Origin: Gammaproteobacteria bacterium
GTDB taxonomy: Bacteria; Pseudomonadota; Gammaproteobacteria; Pseudomonadales; Azotimanducaceae_A
Assembly (NCBI GenBank): GCA_026713405.1
Contig: JAPOON010000862.1
Location: 1-26,342, forward strand
Length of the DNA stretch: 26,342 nt
Direction of reading: 5' to 3'
The notes below the pieces were generated by a model. That model searched no databases and had not been told where the DNA came from. It was given only the letters and a program-made list of their open reading frames with translations. The position numbers were made by a program, and so were the translations under genes. Positions 13,097 through 21,024 of the stretch are shown one piece after another (within the stretch, counting starts at the first letter, position 1; each line of letters starts with the position of its first letter).

Positions 13097-14288
13097 CGCC
13101 GGCCGACATCCCGGGCTCAACCGGGCGGCGCTGATGGCGCAGGCGGAGCAGGATTCGGGGCTTTCGCATTGGGGCGTCGACCGCACCTTCGAGGAGGGCC
13201 TTGACCGGCTCGTCGACGCGGTAGAGGCCATGCCGTTCGCCGCGGCACTGCGCGAAGCGGTGGCGACGCAGGTCACGCAACTGCTGGCCACGCGGCTGCA
13301 ACTCGAAGAAGACGCCAGGCAACAGCCGGAAATTCTGCGGGGCGAGATTTGTCGTCCGCTCATTGTGCTGGGATTGCCGCGCACCGGCACCACTTGGCTG
13401 TTCGAGTTGCTGGCGCTGGACCAAGGTGCGCGGGCGCCGCTCACCTGGGAAGCGGCGGCGCCCTGGCCGGCACCGGAGCTTGCCACCTTTGCGACCGACC
13501 CCCGTATCCGCCGGACCCAGGCCGGATTCGATGCCATGCTCCAGGCGGTGCCGGAACTCGCCACCATGCATCCCTTTGGCGCCACCGTGCCGGCAGAGTG
13601 CAACGCCATCACGCAGCTGCATTTCGCGAGCTCCAATTTCTGGGCGGCGTATGACGTGCCGGATTACCTGCGCTGGCTCACGGAGGCGCCCGCCCCGGGA
13701 GCGATGAACATCCATCGACGGGTGCTGCAACAGTTGCAGTGGAAAGGACCGAAGGGACGCTGGGTGCTGAAGTCGCCGCCCTATCTGCTCATGCTCGAAG
13801 ATTTGCTCGCCGCCTATCCCGATGCCTGCCTGGTACAGACCCACCGTGAGCCGGCGAAGATGGTGGCGTCACTTGCGAACATGATTCGGGCTTTGCGCCG
13901 GGCGCGCTATCCGGATATTGCCGATCTTCTGGAACCCGAATCGATTGCCCGCTCGGTGCTCTACCACTTCGGCACCGCATTGCAGCGTGGCGTGACCAGC
14001 CGTGAGGATCCGGGCGTGGAATCGCGCTTCCTCGACATTGCCTACCGGGACCTGGTGCGCGATCCGGTCGGAACCGTGCGGCGTATCTACGATCGTTTCG
14101 ACTTGCCGTGGACGGCGGCCCTTGACGAGCGCCTGAAATCACACATCAACAGGCGCCGCAGCACGGGCCACGGCAAACACATCTACGACCCGGCAGAGTT
14201 CGACATCGATGCTCTGAATCTGCCCGATCGATTTCCGGAGTATCGTGCGCGCTTCGGAGACCTGCTTGCGGACAGCGTGGCTGACTGA
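13086..14288 (+). CDS. PAPS-dependent sulfotransferase family protein
   Basis: A 400-residue protein of the bacterial Sulfotransfer_3-like family. The phosphosulfate-binding loop LGLPRTGTTWL is at about residues 95-105. WVLKSPPYLL lies near 225-234, and the 3'-phosphate motif THREPAKMVAS near 248-258. Family length is usual for the branch that has an extra N-terminal helical region (MAQAEQDSGLSHWG). ATG at 13086 is chosen; an in-frame TTG at 13053 would add 11 residues (13053-13085). Such genes are common in catabolic clusters for steroids and other hydrophobic compounds, where the physiological substrate is usually unknown. It is transcribed with the epimerase remnant and the protein at 14444. 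Confidence 0.87.
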   Translation: MAGDAGRHPGLNRAALMAQAEQDSGLSHWGVDRTFEEGLDRLVDAVEAMPFAAALREAVATQVTQLLATRLQLEEDARQQPEILRGEICRPLIVLGLPRTGTTWLFELLALDQGARAPLTWEAAAPWPAPELATFATDPRIRRTQAGFDAMLQAVPELATMHPFGATVPAECNAITQLHFASSNFWAAYDVPDYLRWLTEAPAPGAMNIHRRVLQQLQWKGPKGRWVLKSPPYLLMLEDLLAAYPDACLVQTHREPAKMVASLANMIRALRRARYPDIADLLEPESIARSVLYHFGTALQRGVTSREDPGVESRFLDIAYRDLVRDPVGTVRRIYDRFDLPWTAALDERLKSHINRRRSTGHGKHIYDPAEFDIDALNLPDRFPEYRARFGDLLADSVAD

Positions 14289-14304
14289 CATGGAGTGAGA
14301 CAAG

Positions 14305-14442
14305 ATGATAACTGGGGAAAAGATCCTGGTGACCGGCGCCAGCGGGCTGCTCGATGCCGCGTCCGTGCCCGCCAACATCGTCAACTGGTGCGGCGACGAG
14401 GTGGCGGCGCCGGGAGCTGGTCGAGCGCGGGAGAATCGATAG
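14305..14442 (+). pseudogene. Internally deleted NAD-dependent epimerase/dehydratase gene
   Basis: The 45-residue frame begins MITGEKILVTGASG, the first strand and nucleotide loop of an NAD-dependent epimerase. It then jumps directly to AASVPANIVNWCGDEV, which resembles a segment from the second half of the same family. About 200 residues seem to be missing. In the next frame the DNA continues with RRRELVERGRID, like a piece still closer to the C-terminus. GGAG precedes the ATG, so the stub may still be translated. It stops one base before the next gene's ATG. Confidence 0.55.
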
Positions 14443-14443
14443 C

Positions 14444-15616
14444 ATGTTGAGTCGACGGGTGAGCCTGGGTTTCGGTGTCAGGGCGGTGGGTGGCGCGGCG
14501 TTGTTGTGGGGGTGTCCCGCGGTGGCTGGCCGGGCAATCGCAGCGAATCCGACCGGCTTGGAATTGAGCGGCGGGTACGATCCGGGACTGGACTATCTAC
14601 TTCCGGAAAAGCCCGACGATCCGGCCATGCGCGAGAGCGTCTCCATGTGGATTTCCGACGACGCGGGCCGCTTCGGTTTTCCCCGGTTCTGTATCGAAGC
14701 GGTGGCCGGGGCCTGGGAAAACCGGGGCGTGGAAGCGAACATCGCTTTTCCGGACGGACGGGTATTGATCGGTTCAGGGGGATTCGCGCCGGCGCCGGCC
14801 AAGCTGGTGCAGGGGCGAGCGGTGACGCTGAACGCGGGCCCGCTCACGTTCGAGGTGCTCGAGCCGCTGCGGCGCTGGCGCATGACGTTTGACGGAGATG
14901 CCTACGAGACCACCATCGCGCGTCAGGTCATGGGCGAAAAGGGAGGGCCGGTGCGTCGCCTGCGCATCGAAGTCGATGCGGTGATGGCAGTGCCGCCCTG
15001 GACACCCGGCGAGCAGGCAGCCCGCATTGGCGACCGTGCCACCGAAAATGCGGTAGGCGCCGTGGGCGGGCACCGGCACGAGCAGTTGTTCCGGTGCAGC
15101 GGCCGGTTTGCCATCGACGGCGAAATGGAGAATGCCTTCACCGGCACCGGCCTGAAGATTCGCCGGTTTGGCGTGCGCAATGTTGGCGAGTTTCCGGGGC
15201 ACTGCTGGCAGTCGGCATTGTTTCCGAGCGGCAGGGCGTTCGGCATCATGGCATTCCCACCGCGCTCCGACGGCACGCCGGCATACAGTGAAGGCTATGT
15301 TTTCGACGGTCGGCGCAAGGTATACGCAAAGCTCGTTGAAGCGCCCTGGATGACGGAATTCGTGGCGCATGGCGGCCCCGTGGACGTGGTACTTGAAACC
15401 GACGAAGGTCAGACCCGCATCACGGGGAAAACCCACGATTCCACGTATGTTGCGCCGGGGGCTCCCATGTTCGGCGACTGGCCCCACGATCGCGACAGGG
15501 GTTTGCCGTTTCATCAGGGCGGGGCGCTGTATACCTGGGGCGAAGAGTCGGCCTACGGGATGATTGAGCGATCGCTGCCCGTTGCACAGATGAAGTCGGA
15601 GCCCGTGATGACGTGA
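14444..15616 (+). CDS. Protein of unknown function with N-terminal signal-like segment
   Basis: A 390-residue protein. The N-terminus has two arginines (SRRVSLG) followed by a hydrophobic stretch ending around WGCPAVAGRAIAA, so it may be exported, by Tat or Sec, or be anchored. The rest is beta-rich, with segments SMWISDDAGRFGFPRFCIEAVA (split over 64-85) and LRRWRMTFDGDAYE. These remind me of the DUF7064/DUF7065-type proteins found in steroid and other lipid catabolism regions; I cannot confirm this without a search. The start is ATG at 14444 with GGGAG at 10-11 bases. The tight spacing with the epimerase remnant and sulfotransferase suggests one transcript. A hairpin immediately follows the stop. 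Confidence 0.7.
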   Translation: MLSRRVSLGFGVRAVGGAALLWGCPAVAGRAIAANPTGLELSGGYDPGLDYLLPEKPDDPAMRESVSMWISDDAGRFGFPRFCIEAVAGAWENRGVEANIAFPDGRVLIGSGGFAPAPAKLVQGRAVTLNAGPLTFEVLEPLRRWRMTFDGDAYETTIARQVMGEKGGPVRRLRIEVDAVMAVPPWTPGEQAARIGDRATENAVGAVGGHRHEQLFRCSGRFAIDGEMENAFTGTGLKIRRFGVRNVGEFPGHCWQSALFPSGRAFGIMAFPPRSDGTPAYSEGYVFDGRRKVYAKLVEAPWMTEFVAHGGPVDVVLETDEGQTRITGKTHDSTYVAPGAPMFGDWPHDRDRGLPFHQGGALYTWGEESAYGMIERSLPVAQMKSEPVMT

Positions 15617-15637
15617 CAGCGCCGCCGGCCGGCGCTG
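15617..15637. terminator. Hairpin between convergent genes
   Basis: CAGCGCC (15617-15623) and GGCGCTG (15631-15637) pair perfectly around a self-complementary GCCGGCC. The hairpin starts right after the stop of the unknown-function gene and faces the 3' end of the crotonase gene. It has no long T-run, though the - strand carries AATTTTC nearby. Confidence 0.5.
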
Positions 15638-15664
15638 CCACGAAAATTCACTGCAACAGACCGG

Positions 15665-16450
15665 TTATGTGCCGGTAAAATTTCCGACGCGCCGCTCGGC
15701 TACTGCCTTCAGGCCTTCCTGGTGGTCATTGGTCGACTGCAGCCAGCGCTGTTCTTCCCACTCCTTGTCGGTCTGCTCGCGCACCTTCTGGGCGAGCCCT
15801 TCGCGCATGGTTTTGCGGATGGACAACAGGGCCAGCGGCGCGTTCTCGGCGATTTCGGCGGCGAATTCCATGGCCCGGCTGCGCAGTGAATCGGCGTCGG
15901 TAAGAATGTCGGCCAAGCCCCACTCATAGGCGGTTTCGCCGTTGATGCGCCGGCCGGTGAGGAACAGCAGGTTTGCTTTCTGCTGGCCAATCAGCCTGGG
16001 CAGCGTGTGGGTGAGGCCGAAGCCGGGATGAAAACCGAGTTTGGCGAAATTGGCGGTGAAGCGCGCCTGGGGGCTGACGACGCGAAAGTCCGGCATGACG
16101 GCGAGGCCGAAGCCGCCGCCGACGGCAGCGCCCTGTACGGCCGCGACCACGGGCTTCCTGGCTTCGAACAGCCGCACCGCGGCGGAATACAGGTCGTTGC
16201 CCCACCCCTCGGGGCGCTTTTCACTGGCGCGCTTCGTTTCCGGGCTTGCGAAATTGCGGCCCGCGCAGAAGTGCTTGCCCTGGGCGGCCAACACCAGGGC
16301 GCGTACCTCCGGGGTTTCGTCCATGAGATCGAAAGCGTCTCCCAGGGAGTTGATCAGATCTTCGTCGAAGAAGTTATTCGGTGGCCGCTGGATTTCCAGC
16401 AGCGCCACGTGATCGTGAATCTCGATGGCGACATCGCCGATCTTGTCCAT
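15665..16450 (-). CDS. Crotonase-fold (enoyl-CoA hydratase/isomerase family) protein lacking both hydratase glutamates
   Basis: A 261-residue crotonase-fold protein with the oxyanion-hole segments KHFCAGRNF (59-67) and GAAVGGGFGLAV (108-119). In classical enoyl-CoA hydratase the two catalytic glutamates lie 20 residues apart (E144 in GGGCE, E164 in PE). The corresponding residues here are Gly115 and Phe135, with the same 20-residue spacing, so neither glutamate is present. It should still bind acyl-CoA, but simple hydration is unlikely; isomerisation, C-C bond chemistry or thioester hydrolysis are open. The ATG at 16450 has AGGAG at eight to nine bases. It diverges from the P450 gene and shares a 153-bp intergenic region with it. 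Confidence 0.85.
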   Translation of the reverse strand: MDKIGDVAIEIHDHVALLEIQRPPNNFFDEDLINSLGDAFDLMDETPEVRALVLAAQGKHFCAGRNFASPETKRASEKRPEGWGNDLYSAAVRLFEARKPVVAAVQGAAVGGGFGLAVMPDFRVVSPQARFTANFAKLGFHPGFGLTHTLPRLIGQQKANLLFLTGRRINGETAYEWGLADILTDADSLRSRAMEFAAEIAENAPLALLSIRKTMREGLAQKVREQTDKEWEEQRWLQSTNDHQEGLKAVAERRVGNFTGT

Positions 16451-16603
16451 GCTCCAATCTCCTGGTTCAGCAATCGGCCTTTATAGCCCATCGCTGTTGC
16501 GGATGCATCGGCTGGCGGACTCGAGCCGCCGACCGGATGGTGGGCAAGCCAGTGTGAATGGGTTAACTTAATCCCAAGGGAAGAAATTATACGGGAGGCA
16601 TGC

Positions 16604-17827
16604 ATGGCTGAGACCGCAGCGTACACAATTCCTGACCATGTGCCGTCGGAGCTTGTCTACGACTTCGAACCGGAGTATCCCCTGGAAGAACTGAAGTCGC
16701 CTTACGCGCTTCTCGATCGAATGCGCGAACGGGCGCCGGACCTTTTCTATCTGCCCAGAGACTGGCGGCCGAGCCGGGCTGGGGGCACCTGGGTGGTGCA
16801 GACGGCCGGCTTGATGCGCGAGGTCTTCAAGAACGGCGAATTATTTTCCAGCCGCATTGTCGTGGGCGGCGGGACGACCGCGTGGCCTAGAAAGCTGGTT
16901 CCCCTGGAACTCGACCCGCCGGAGCACACCAAGTATCGCAAGCTCCTGGCCTCGGAGTTCTCGCCGAAGATGATCAACGGCCTGGAAGAACCGCTCAGAA
17001 AACTCTCCGCCGAGATCATCGACGGATTTGCCGGGCGCGGTTCGGTGGACTTCATGGTCGAGTACGCGCGCGTGTTTCCGATCATCGCGCTCATGGAACT
17101 GGTGGGGTTCCCGCTCGAGCGGCGGGAACAGTTCTCAAAATGGGAGCGCACCATGTTTCACGGCGAAACTACCGAAGAACGACAGGCCGCGGGGGTGCAG
17201 GTCGCATCGATGATCGCCGAGCTGGCGGAAGAAAAGCGGGCTAACCCCGGCGATGACCTGCTGAGCCAGCTGGTCAAGGCGCGCATCGACGGCGAGCCCA
17301 TCGCCCAGGACAAGCTGGAGGACATGGGCTTCCTGCTGTTCCTGGCGGGCCTCGATACGGTCACGGCCGGTCTCGGCCATGTGTTCCGCTACCTGGCCGA
17401 ATATCCCGCTGAGCAGCAGCGGCTGCGCGATGACCCCGGGTTGATCCCGGACGCCATCGAGGAGTTGGTGCGTTTTCACAGTTGGATCAACACCAGCCGG
17501 GTACTGGCCCGTGATCACGAGTTTCATGGCGTGCAGATGCGCGAGGGCGACTTTGTCATGTGCGCAACCTACTTCGCCAGCCACGACCCGGCGACCATCC
17601 CCGAGCCGGAGCGGATCGATTTTTGCCGGGCGCCGAACCCTCACCTTGGCTTCGGCGCCGGCGTGCATCGCTGTGCCGGGTCGCACCTGGCGCGGCGCGA
17701 ACTGCGTATCGCGGTAACCCAGATGCTGGAGCGCGTGCCGCCGTTTCGCCTGCAGGAGGGCGCGGAACTCAGCTACGACGGTGGCCTGGTCTGCCTCGGC
17801 AGCCTGCCCCTGGTGTGGGATGTCTGA
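16604..17827 (+). CDS. Cytochrome P450 (bacterial class I)
   Basis: A complete 407-residue soluble P450. The haem loop FGAGVHRCAG places the thiolate ligand at C357. The I-helix oxygen-activation motif is AGLDT (248-252), the K-helix ExxR is E287-L-V-R290, and DPPEHTKYRKLL (104-115) is the C-helix region. No membrane anchor is present. GGGAGG lies five bases before the ATG. It would take electrons from a ferredoxin and reductase, which are not in this window. The likely role is hydroxylation of a hydrophobic catabolic substrate. A second P450 lies at the right edge. Only the 3' ends face the acyl-CoA dehydrogenase operon. Confidence 0.93.
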   Translation: MAETAAYTIPDHVPSELVYDFEPEYPLEELKSPYALLDRMRERAPDLFYLPRDWRPSRAGGTWVVQTAGLMREVFKNGELFSSRIVVGGGTTAWPRKLVPLELDPPEHTKYRKLLASEFSPKMINGLEEPLRKLSAEIIDGFAGRGSVDFMVEYARVFPIIALMELVGFPLERREQFSKWERTMFHGETTEERQAAGVQVASMIAELAEEKRANPGDDLLSQLVKARIDGEPIAQDKLEDMGFLLFLAGLDTVTAGLGHVFRYLAEYPAEQQRLRDDPGLIPDAIEELVRFHSWINTSRVLARDHEFHGVQMREGDFVMCATYFASHDPATIPEPERIDFCRAPNPHLGFGAGVHRCAGSHLARRELRIAVTQMLERVPPFRLQEGAELSYDGGLVCLGSLPLVWDV

Positions 17828-17915
17828 TCGCCTGTAGCAGGATGGCCAAAGAAACCCGTACGCGATTGAGCGGCAAGCGGGTTCGTACACTGAATTCAGG
17901 CAATGCGGCTTTTTT

Positions 17916-19052
17916 CTACAGGCCGCTTTCCGCGCAGGCCCGGTCGAGGTGGTAGCGCAGGTCTCCCAGGTTGTATTCCCAGTGCTTGGCGCGGCGGGTG
18001 TATAGCTGCAGGTCGTAATCGACGACAAAGGCAATGCCGGCATGCACCTCGTGGGCGGCGAAGGTCATGGCGGCGGCGCCGCGGCTGGCGGAGGCCTTGG
18101 CAAGCGCCGCCTCGCGGAAAAAGCGCCGGCCGGAGTCGATGCGCCAGGCGGCCTGCAGGGTGAGCAGGCGGGTCCAGTGGCAGTGTATGGCGATGTCGGT
18201 ACAGAGGGACTGCACCGCCTGGGACCTGCCGATGGCCTGGCCAAACTGCTCCCGCTCCCTGGCGTAGTCGGTGGTCATTGCCAGTACGCGCTCGCCGGCG
18301 CCGACCACCATCGCCGATTGCAGTACCGCGGCTTTCATCGTCGTCTCGTAGAGGGTCGGCCATGCCGCGTCAGGGTCGCCGACCAGGGCTTCCCGCGGTA
18401 CGGACACCCGGTCGAACGTCACCGCATACAGCGGGTAGCCGGCAATGTTGGGCATGCGCTCGATGGTTGCGCCGGCTGCCCGGGGGTCGACCAGGAACAG
18501 GGTAATGCCGTTACCGTTCGCATGGGTTGCCGTGCGGGCAGCGCAAAGCAGCTTGTCCGCGGAGCGCGCACAGGCGACGAGCACCTTGGTGCCGCTTAGC
18601 ACGAATTGCGATCCGTCGGGCCTGGCTTCGAGCTGCACGGCCTCGGGTCCGTAACCGCCGTCGGGCTCCATGATGGCGGGGGTAATCACGGACTCGCCCC
18701 GGGCAATGCCCCCCAGCAGCTCTTTTTTCTGGTCCTCGCTGCCGAGGGCACTGATGAGACCGCCGGCAAGGGCGGCGGTATCGAGAAGCGGGCAGGGCAC
18801 CAGGTGCCGGCCGAGTTCGACGTACAGCGGAATCATGTCCAGCATGGCCAGGCCCAGCCCGCCATGGCGTTCCGGGAACGGCATGCCGAGCCAGCCCAGT
18901 TCGGCCATCCGTGACCAGAGTTCCCCGGGGAAGTCCGATGCGCCCGTTTCGTATTCGCGCACCAGTTCCGGCGGGCAGTATTTGCCGAAAAACTCGTTGG
19001 CCGTAGTGCCGATGAGTTCCTGCTCTTCGCTGAGTTGCAGATCGATGCCCAT
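17916..19052 (-). CDS. Acyl-CoA dehydrogenase, probable non-catalytic partner subunit
   Basis: A 378-residue acyl-CoA dehydrogenase-fold protein, with the N-terminal helical domain (LSEEQELIGTTANEFFGKY), the middle beta domain and the C-terminal FAD-binding REREQFGQAIG segment (about 265-275). The residues that carry the catalytic glutamate in other members (the ER of the helix G position or the YEGT of the late position) are not found: the first place reads MKAAVLQS and the C-terminal region HEVHAGIAF. It follows the second dehydrogenase gene at 15 bp. Paired genes of this kind form alpha2beta2 enzymes in steroid side-chain degradation (FadE28-FadE29 type), so a heteromer is the likely form. 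It is last in the operon. Confidence 0.87.
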   Translation of the reverse strand: MGIDLQLSEEQELIGTTANEFFGKYCPPELVREYETGASDFPGELWSRMAELGWLGMPFPERHGGLGLAMLDMIPLYVELGRHLVPCPLLDTAALAGGLISALGSEDQKKELLGGIARGESVITPAIMEPDGGYGPEAVQLEARPDGSQFVLSGTKVLVACARSADKLLCAARTATHANGNGITLFLVDPRAAGATIERMPNIAGYPLYAVTFDRVSVPREALVGDPDAAWPTLYETTMKAAVLQSAMVVGAGERVLAMTTDYAREREQFGQAIGRSQAVQSLCTDIAIHCHWTRLLTLQAAWRIDSGRRFFREAALAKASASRGAAAMTFAAHEVHAGIAFVVDYDLQLYTRRAKHWEYNLGDLRYHLDRACAESGL

Positions 19053-19067
19053 GGCGTTTTCCCGATT

Positions 19068-20267
19068 TCAGCGCGGCAGGTTGAGGCCGCGGGTGGCCAG
19101 CACCATGCGCTTGAGCTGCGATGTGCCGCCGGCGTGGTTGCCGAACGAGGCTCTGAAGTAGTGCTCGATGTCGCCGTTGAGCTGCGCCCACGGGCCGCCC
19201 TGTATCTGCGCCATGGGGCCGACGATTTCCATGCACACCTGCGCCAGGTGCGGCCAGAATTCCTTGAATACGGCCTGGTGCATGTGCATCGACGCCTCGC
19301 CGAACCGGTTCGGCCTGGCCGATCGTGCGTTGCCGTACATCTCATAGGCCTGCAGCTTGATGGCCTCCACACCCATCATGAGTTCGCCGAGCTGTTGGCG
19401 CACCACCGGGTCGTCGGCGAGACGGCGGCCGCCGCGGGTGGTCTGGGTGCAGTAGCGGATGACCCGGTTCAAGAGCGGCACGATGCGCATGGCGTGGGGG
19501 CCGAAGCTGGGGCCGGCGTTGTCGAGCCGTTCGCCGCCCATGCCGAACCAGATCTGCGTCCATGCCTGGTTCTCATCGCCGAGCAGGCTGTCGGCCGGTA
19601 CGCGCACGTCATCGAAGTAGGTCATGTTCTGGCGACCGTCCGCCATGTTGTCCAGGGGCAGCATCTCGACGCCCGGGGCATCCAGCGGCACCAGGAAACA
19701 GGAAATGCCCGCATGCCGCGGCGCGTCGGGGTCGGTGCGCGCCAGGACCGACATCCACTGGCAGAAGTGGGCAGCGGTGCCGAGAGTCTTCTGGCCGTTG
19801 ATCACCCAGTCGTCGCCGTCGCGGTGCGCCCTGGTGGTCAGCCGTGCCAGGTCAGACCCCGCACCCGGCTCGCTGTACCCCTCGCCCCAGAGCACGGTGG
19901 CGTCAGCGATGCCCTTCAGGTGCCGGCGGCGTTGTTCGTGGGTGCCGAGGCGCAACAGGTAGCCGGCGACGTGCATGCCGATCACCGGGTAAGTGGGCAC
20001 ATCGTGGTTGACGAACTCTTCTTCCAGGATCCATTTCTCGATGGCCGGGCGGCCGAGGCCGTAGTACTCGGCGGGCCACGTCAGGGCCGTCCACCCCTTC
20101 TTTCCTACCTGGCGCCAGAAGGCGAGATAGCGGTCCCAGGACTCGGGGTTCTCGTCGTAGTCGTACCAGAAGGTCCAGGGCTCGGGCAGGGCTTCTTCGA
20201 GGAAGTCGCGAACCTCGTGGCGCCACGCCTTGAGTTCCGGGGTGTCGTCCGGGCACAGGTCAACCAT
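19068..20267 (-). CDS. Acyl-CoA dehydrogenase, probable catalytic subunit
   Basis: A 399-residue acyl-CoA dehydrogenase. The flavin/substrate motif YSEPGAGSDLA is at 131-141, and the C-terminal AGGTSQLKR near 379-387 is the usual FAD-contact segment, with Gly at the MCAD-type glutamate position. E246 in GMGGERLDNAG lies where isovaleryl-CoA dehydrogenase and many FadE proteins carry the base, so this subunit is probably the catalytic one. The N-terminal region (WTFWYDYDENPESWDR) is longer and Trp-rich, as in FadE proteins acting on bulky acyl-CoAs. The ATG at 20267 has no strong ribosome site. A 94-bp gap separates it from the ferredoxin gene upstream. Confidence 0.9.
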   Translation of the reverse strand: MVDLCPDDTPELKAWRHEVRDFLEEALPEPWTFWYDYDENPESWDRYLAFWRQVGKKGWTALTWPAEYYGLGRPAIEKWILEEEFVNHDVPTYPVIGMHVAGYLLRLGTHEQRRRHLKGIADATVLWGEGYSEPGAGSDLARLTTRAHRDGDDWVINGQKTLGTAAHFCQWMSVLARTDPDAPRHAGISCFLVPLDAPGVEMLPLDNMADGRQNMTYFDDVRVPADSLLGDENQAWTQIWFGMGGERLDNAGPSFGPHAMRIVPLLNRVIRYCTQTTRGGRRLADDPVVRQQLGELMMGVEAIKLQAYEMYGNARSARPNRFGEASMHMHQAVFKEFWPHLAQVCMEIVGPMAQIQGGPWAQLNGDIEHYFRASFGNHAGGTSQLKRMVLATRGLNLPR

Positions 20268-20361
20268 TACGTTCTGTCACCATGCATCTGAATGAGCGAT
20301 CCGGGGGCGCAGAATACATGCTGAACTTTGTTTGCAGTAGTTGGTTGACAGGATGCGAGGG

Positions 20362-21024
20362 CTAGCTGCTGCCACTGCGTCTTTGGCGCGAGCCGATGGA
20401 ATAAGGGAGGTACCAGGCCGACGGCTGGGCTCCGGAAGCTTCCCGGGGACGGTGCGCCTCGTGTCTGGCAGCATGCTCGGCGACGGTGCTGCCGGCATCG
20501 TCGAGGTCGCCGAAGCTGATGACCTGGGTCGGGCAGGCGGCAACGCAGGCGGGGTCCTCGCCGCGGTCGAGGCGGTGTGCGCAGAACGTGCACTTTTCCG
20601 CGATGCCTGCCCGCCGTGGTGGTACGGCGGCATCGCCGTGCCCGTTTTCCAGCCCGTGGGGAAGGACGGGGGCGGTCCTGTTGAGGCTGATGGCATCGTA
20701 GGGACAGGCCGGAATGCAGTCGCCGCAGCCGGTGCAAGCGTCGTAGTCGATTGCCACGATGCCGTCCGGGCGTTGGCTGATTGCGCCCTCCGGACAGGCG
20801 GGCAGGCAAGGCGGGTCCGCACAGTGAAAGCAGTTGCGCGGCCGGTAGTGCTTGTCGAGTTCGGGAAAGGTGCCGGCGGCGGTGTCGCGCTGCGTACCGC
20901 CGATGGTGTCGACCTGCTGCCACCAGAGGCCCTCGCCGACGCTGTTTTCCACCTTGCAGGCCACCGCGCAGGCCCAGCAGCCGATGCAGCGGTCGAGATC
21001 GAAAGTCATGGCCCACCGGGTCAT
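20362..21024 (-). CDS. DmsB-like ferredoxin subunit with four [4Fe-4S] clusters
   Basis: A 220-residue electron-transfer subunit of the DmsB/NrfC/PsrB type. All 16 cluster cysteines are present in four groups: C13-C16-C19-C23, C65-C68-C73-C77, C97-C100-C103-C107 and C145-C148-C160-C164. The ATG overlaps the stop of the molybdopterin subunit (ATGA), which is the usual order for these complexes. It has no signal peptide. It would pass electrons between the molybdenum site and a quinone or another carrier. The C-terminal 45 residues are charged and low in complexity. No membrane anchor (DmsC/NrfD) gene is in the window. Confidence 0.92.
   Translation of the reverse strand: MTRWAMTFDLDRCIGCWACAVACKVENSVGEGLWWQQVDTIGGTQRDTAAGTFPELDKHYRPRNCFHCADPPCLPACPEGAISQRPDGIVAIDYDACTGCGDCIPACPYDAISLNRTAPVLPHGLENGHGDAAVPPRRAGIAEKCTFCAHRLDRGEDPACVAACPTQVISFGDLDDAGSTVAEHAARHEAHRPREASGAQPSAWYLPYSIGSRQRRSGSS

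Noticed and set aside
17905..17916. T6 tract between the P450 and the acyl-CoA dehydrogenase gene as a rho-independent terminator
   Set aside because: No stable stem directly precedes the T-run on the + strand.
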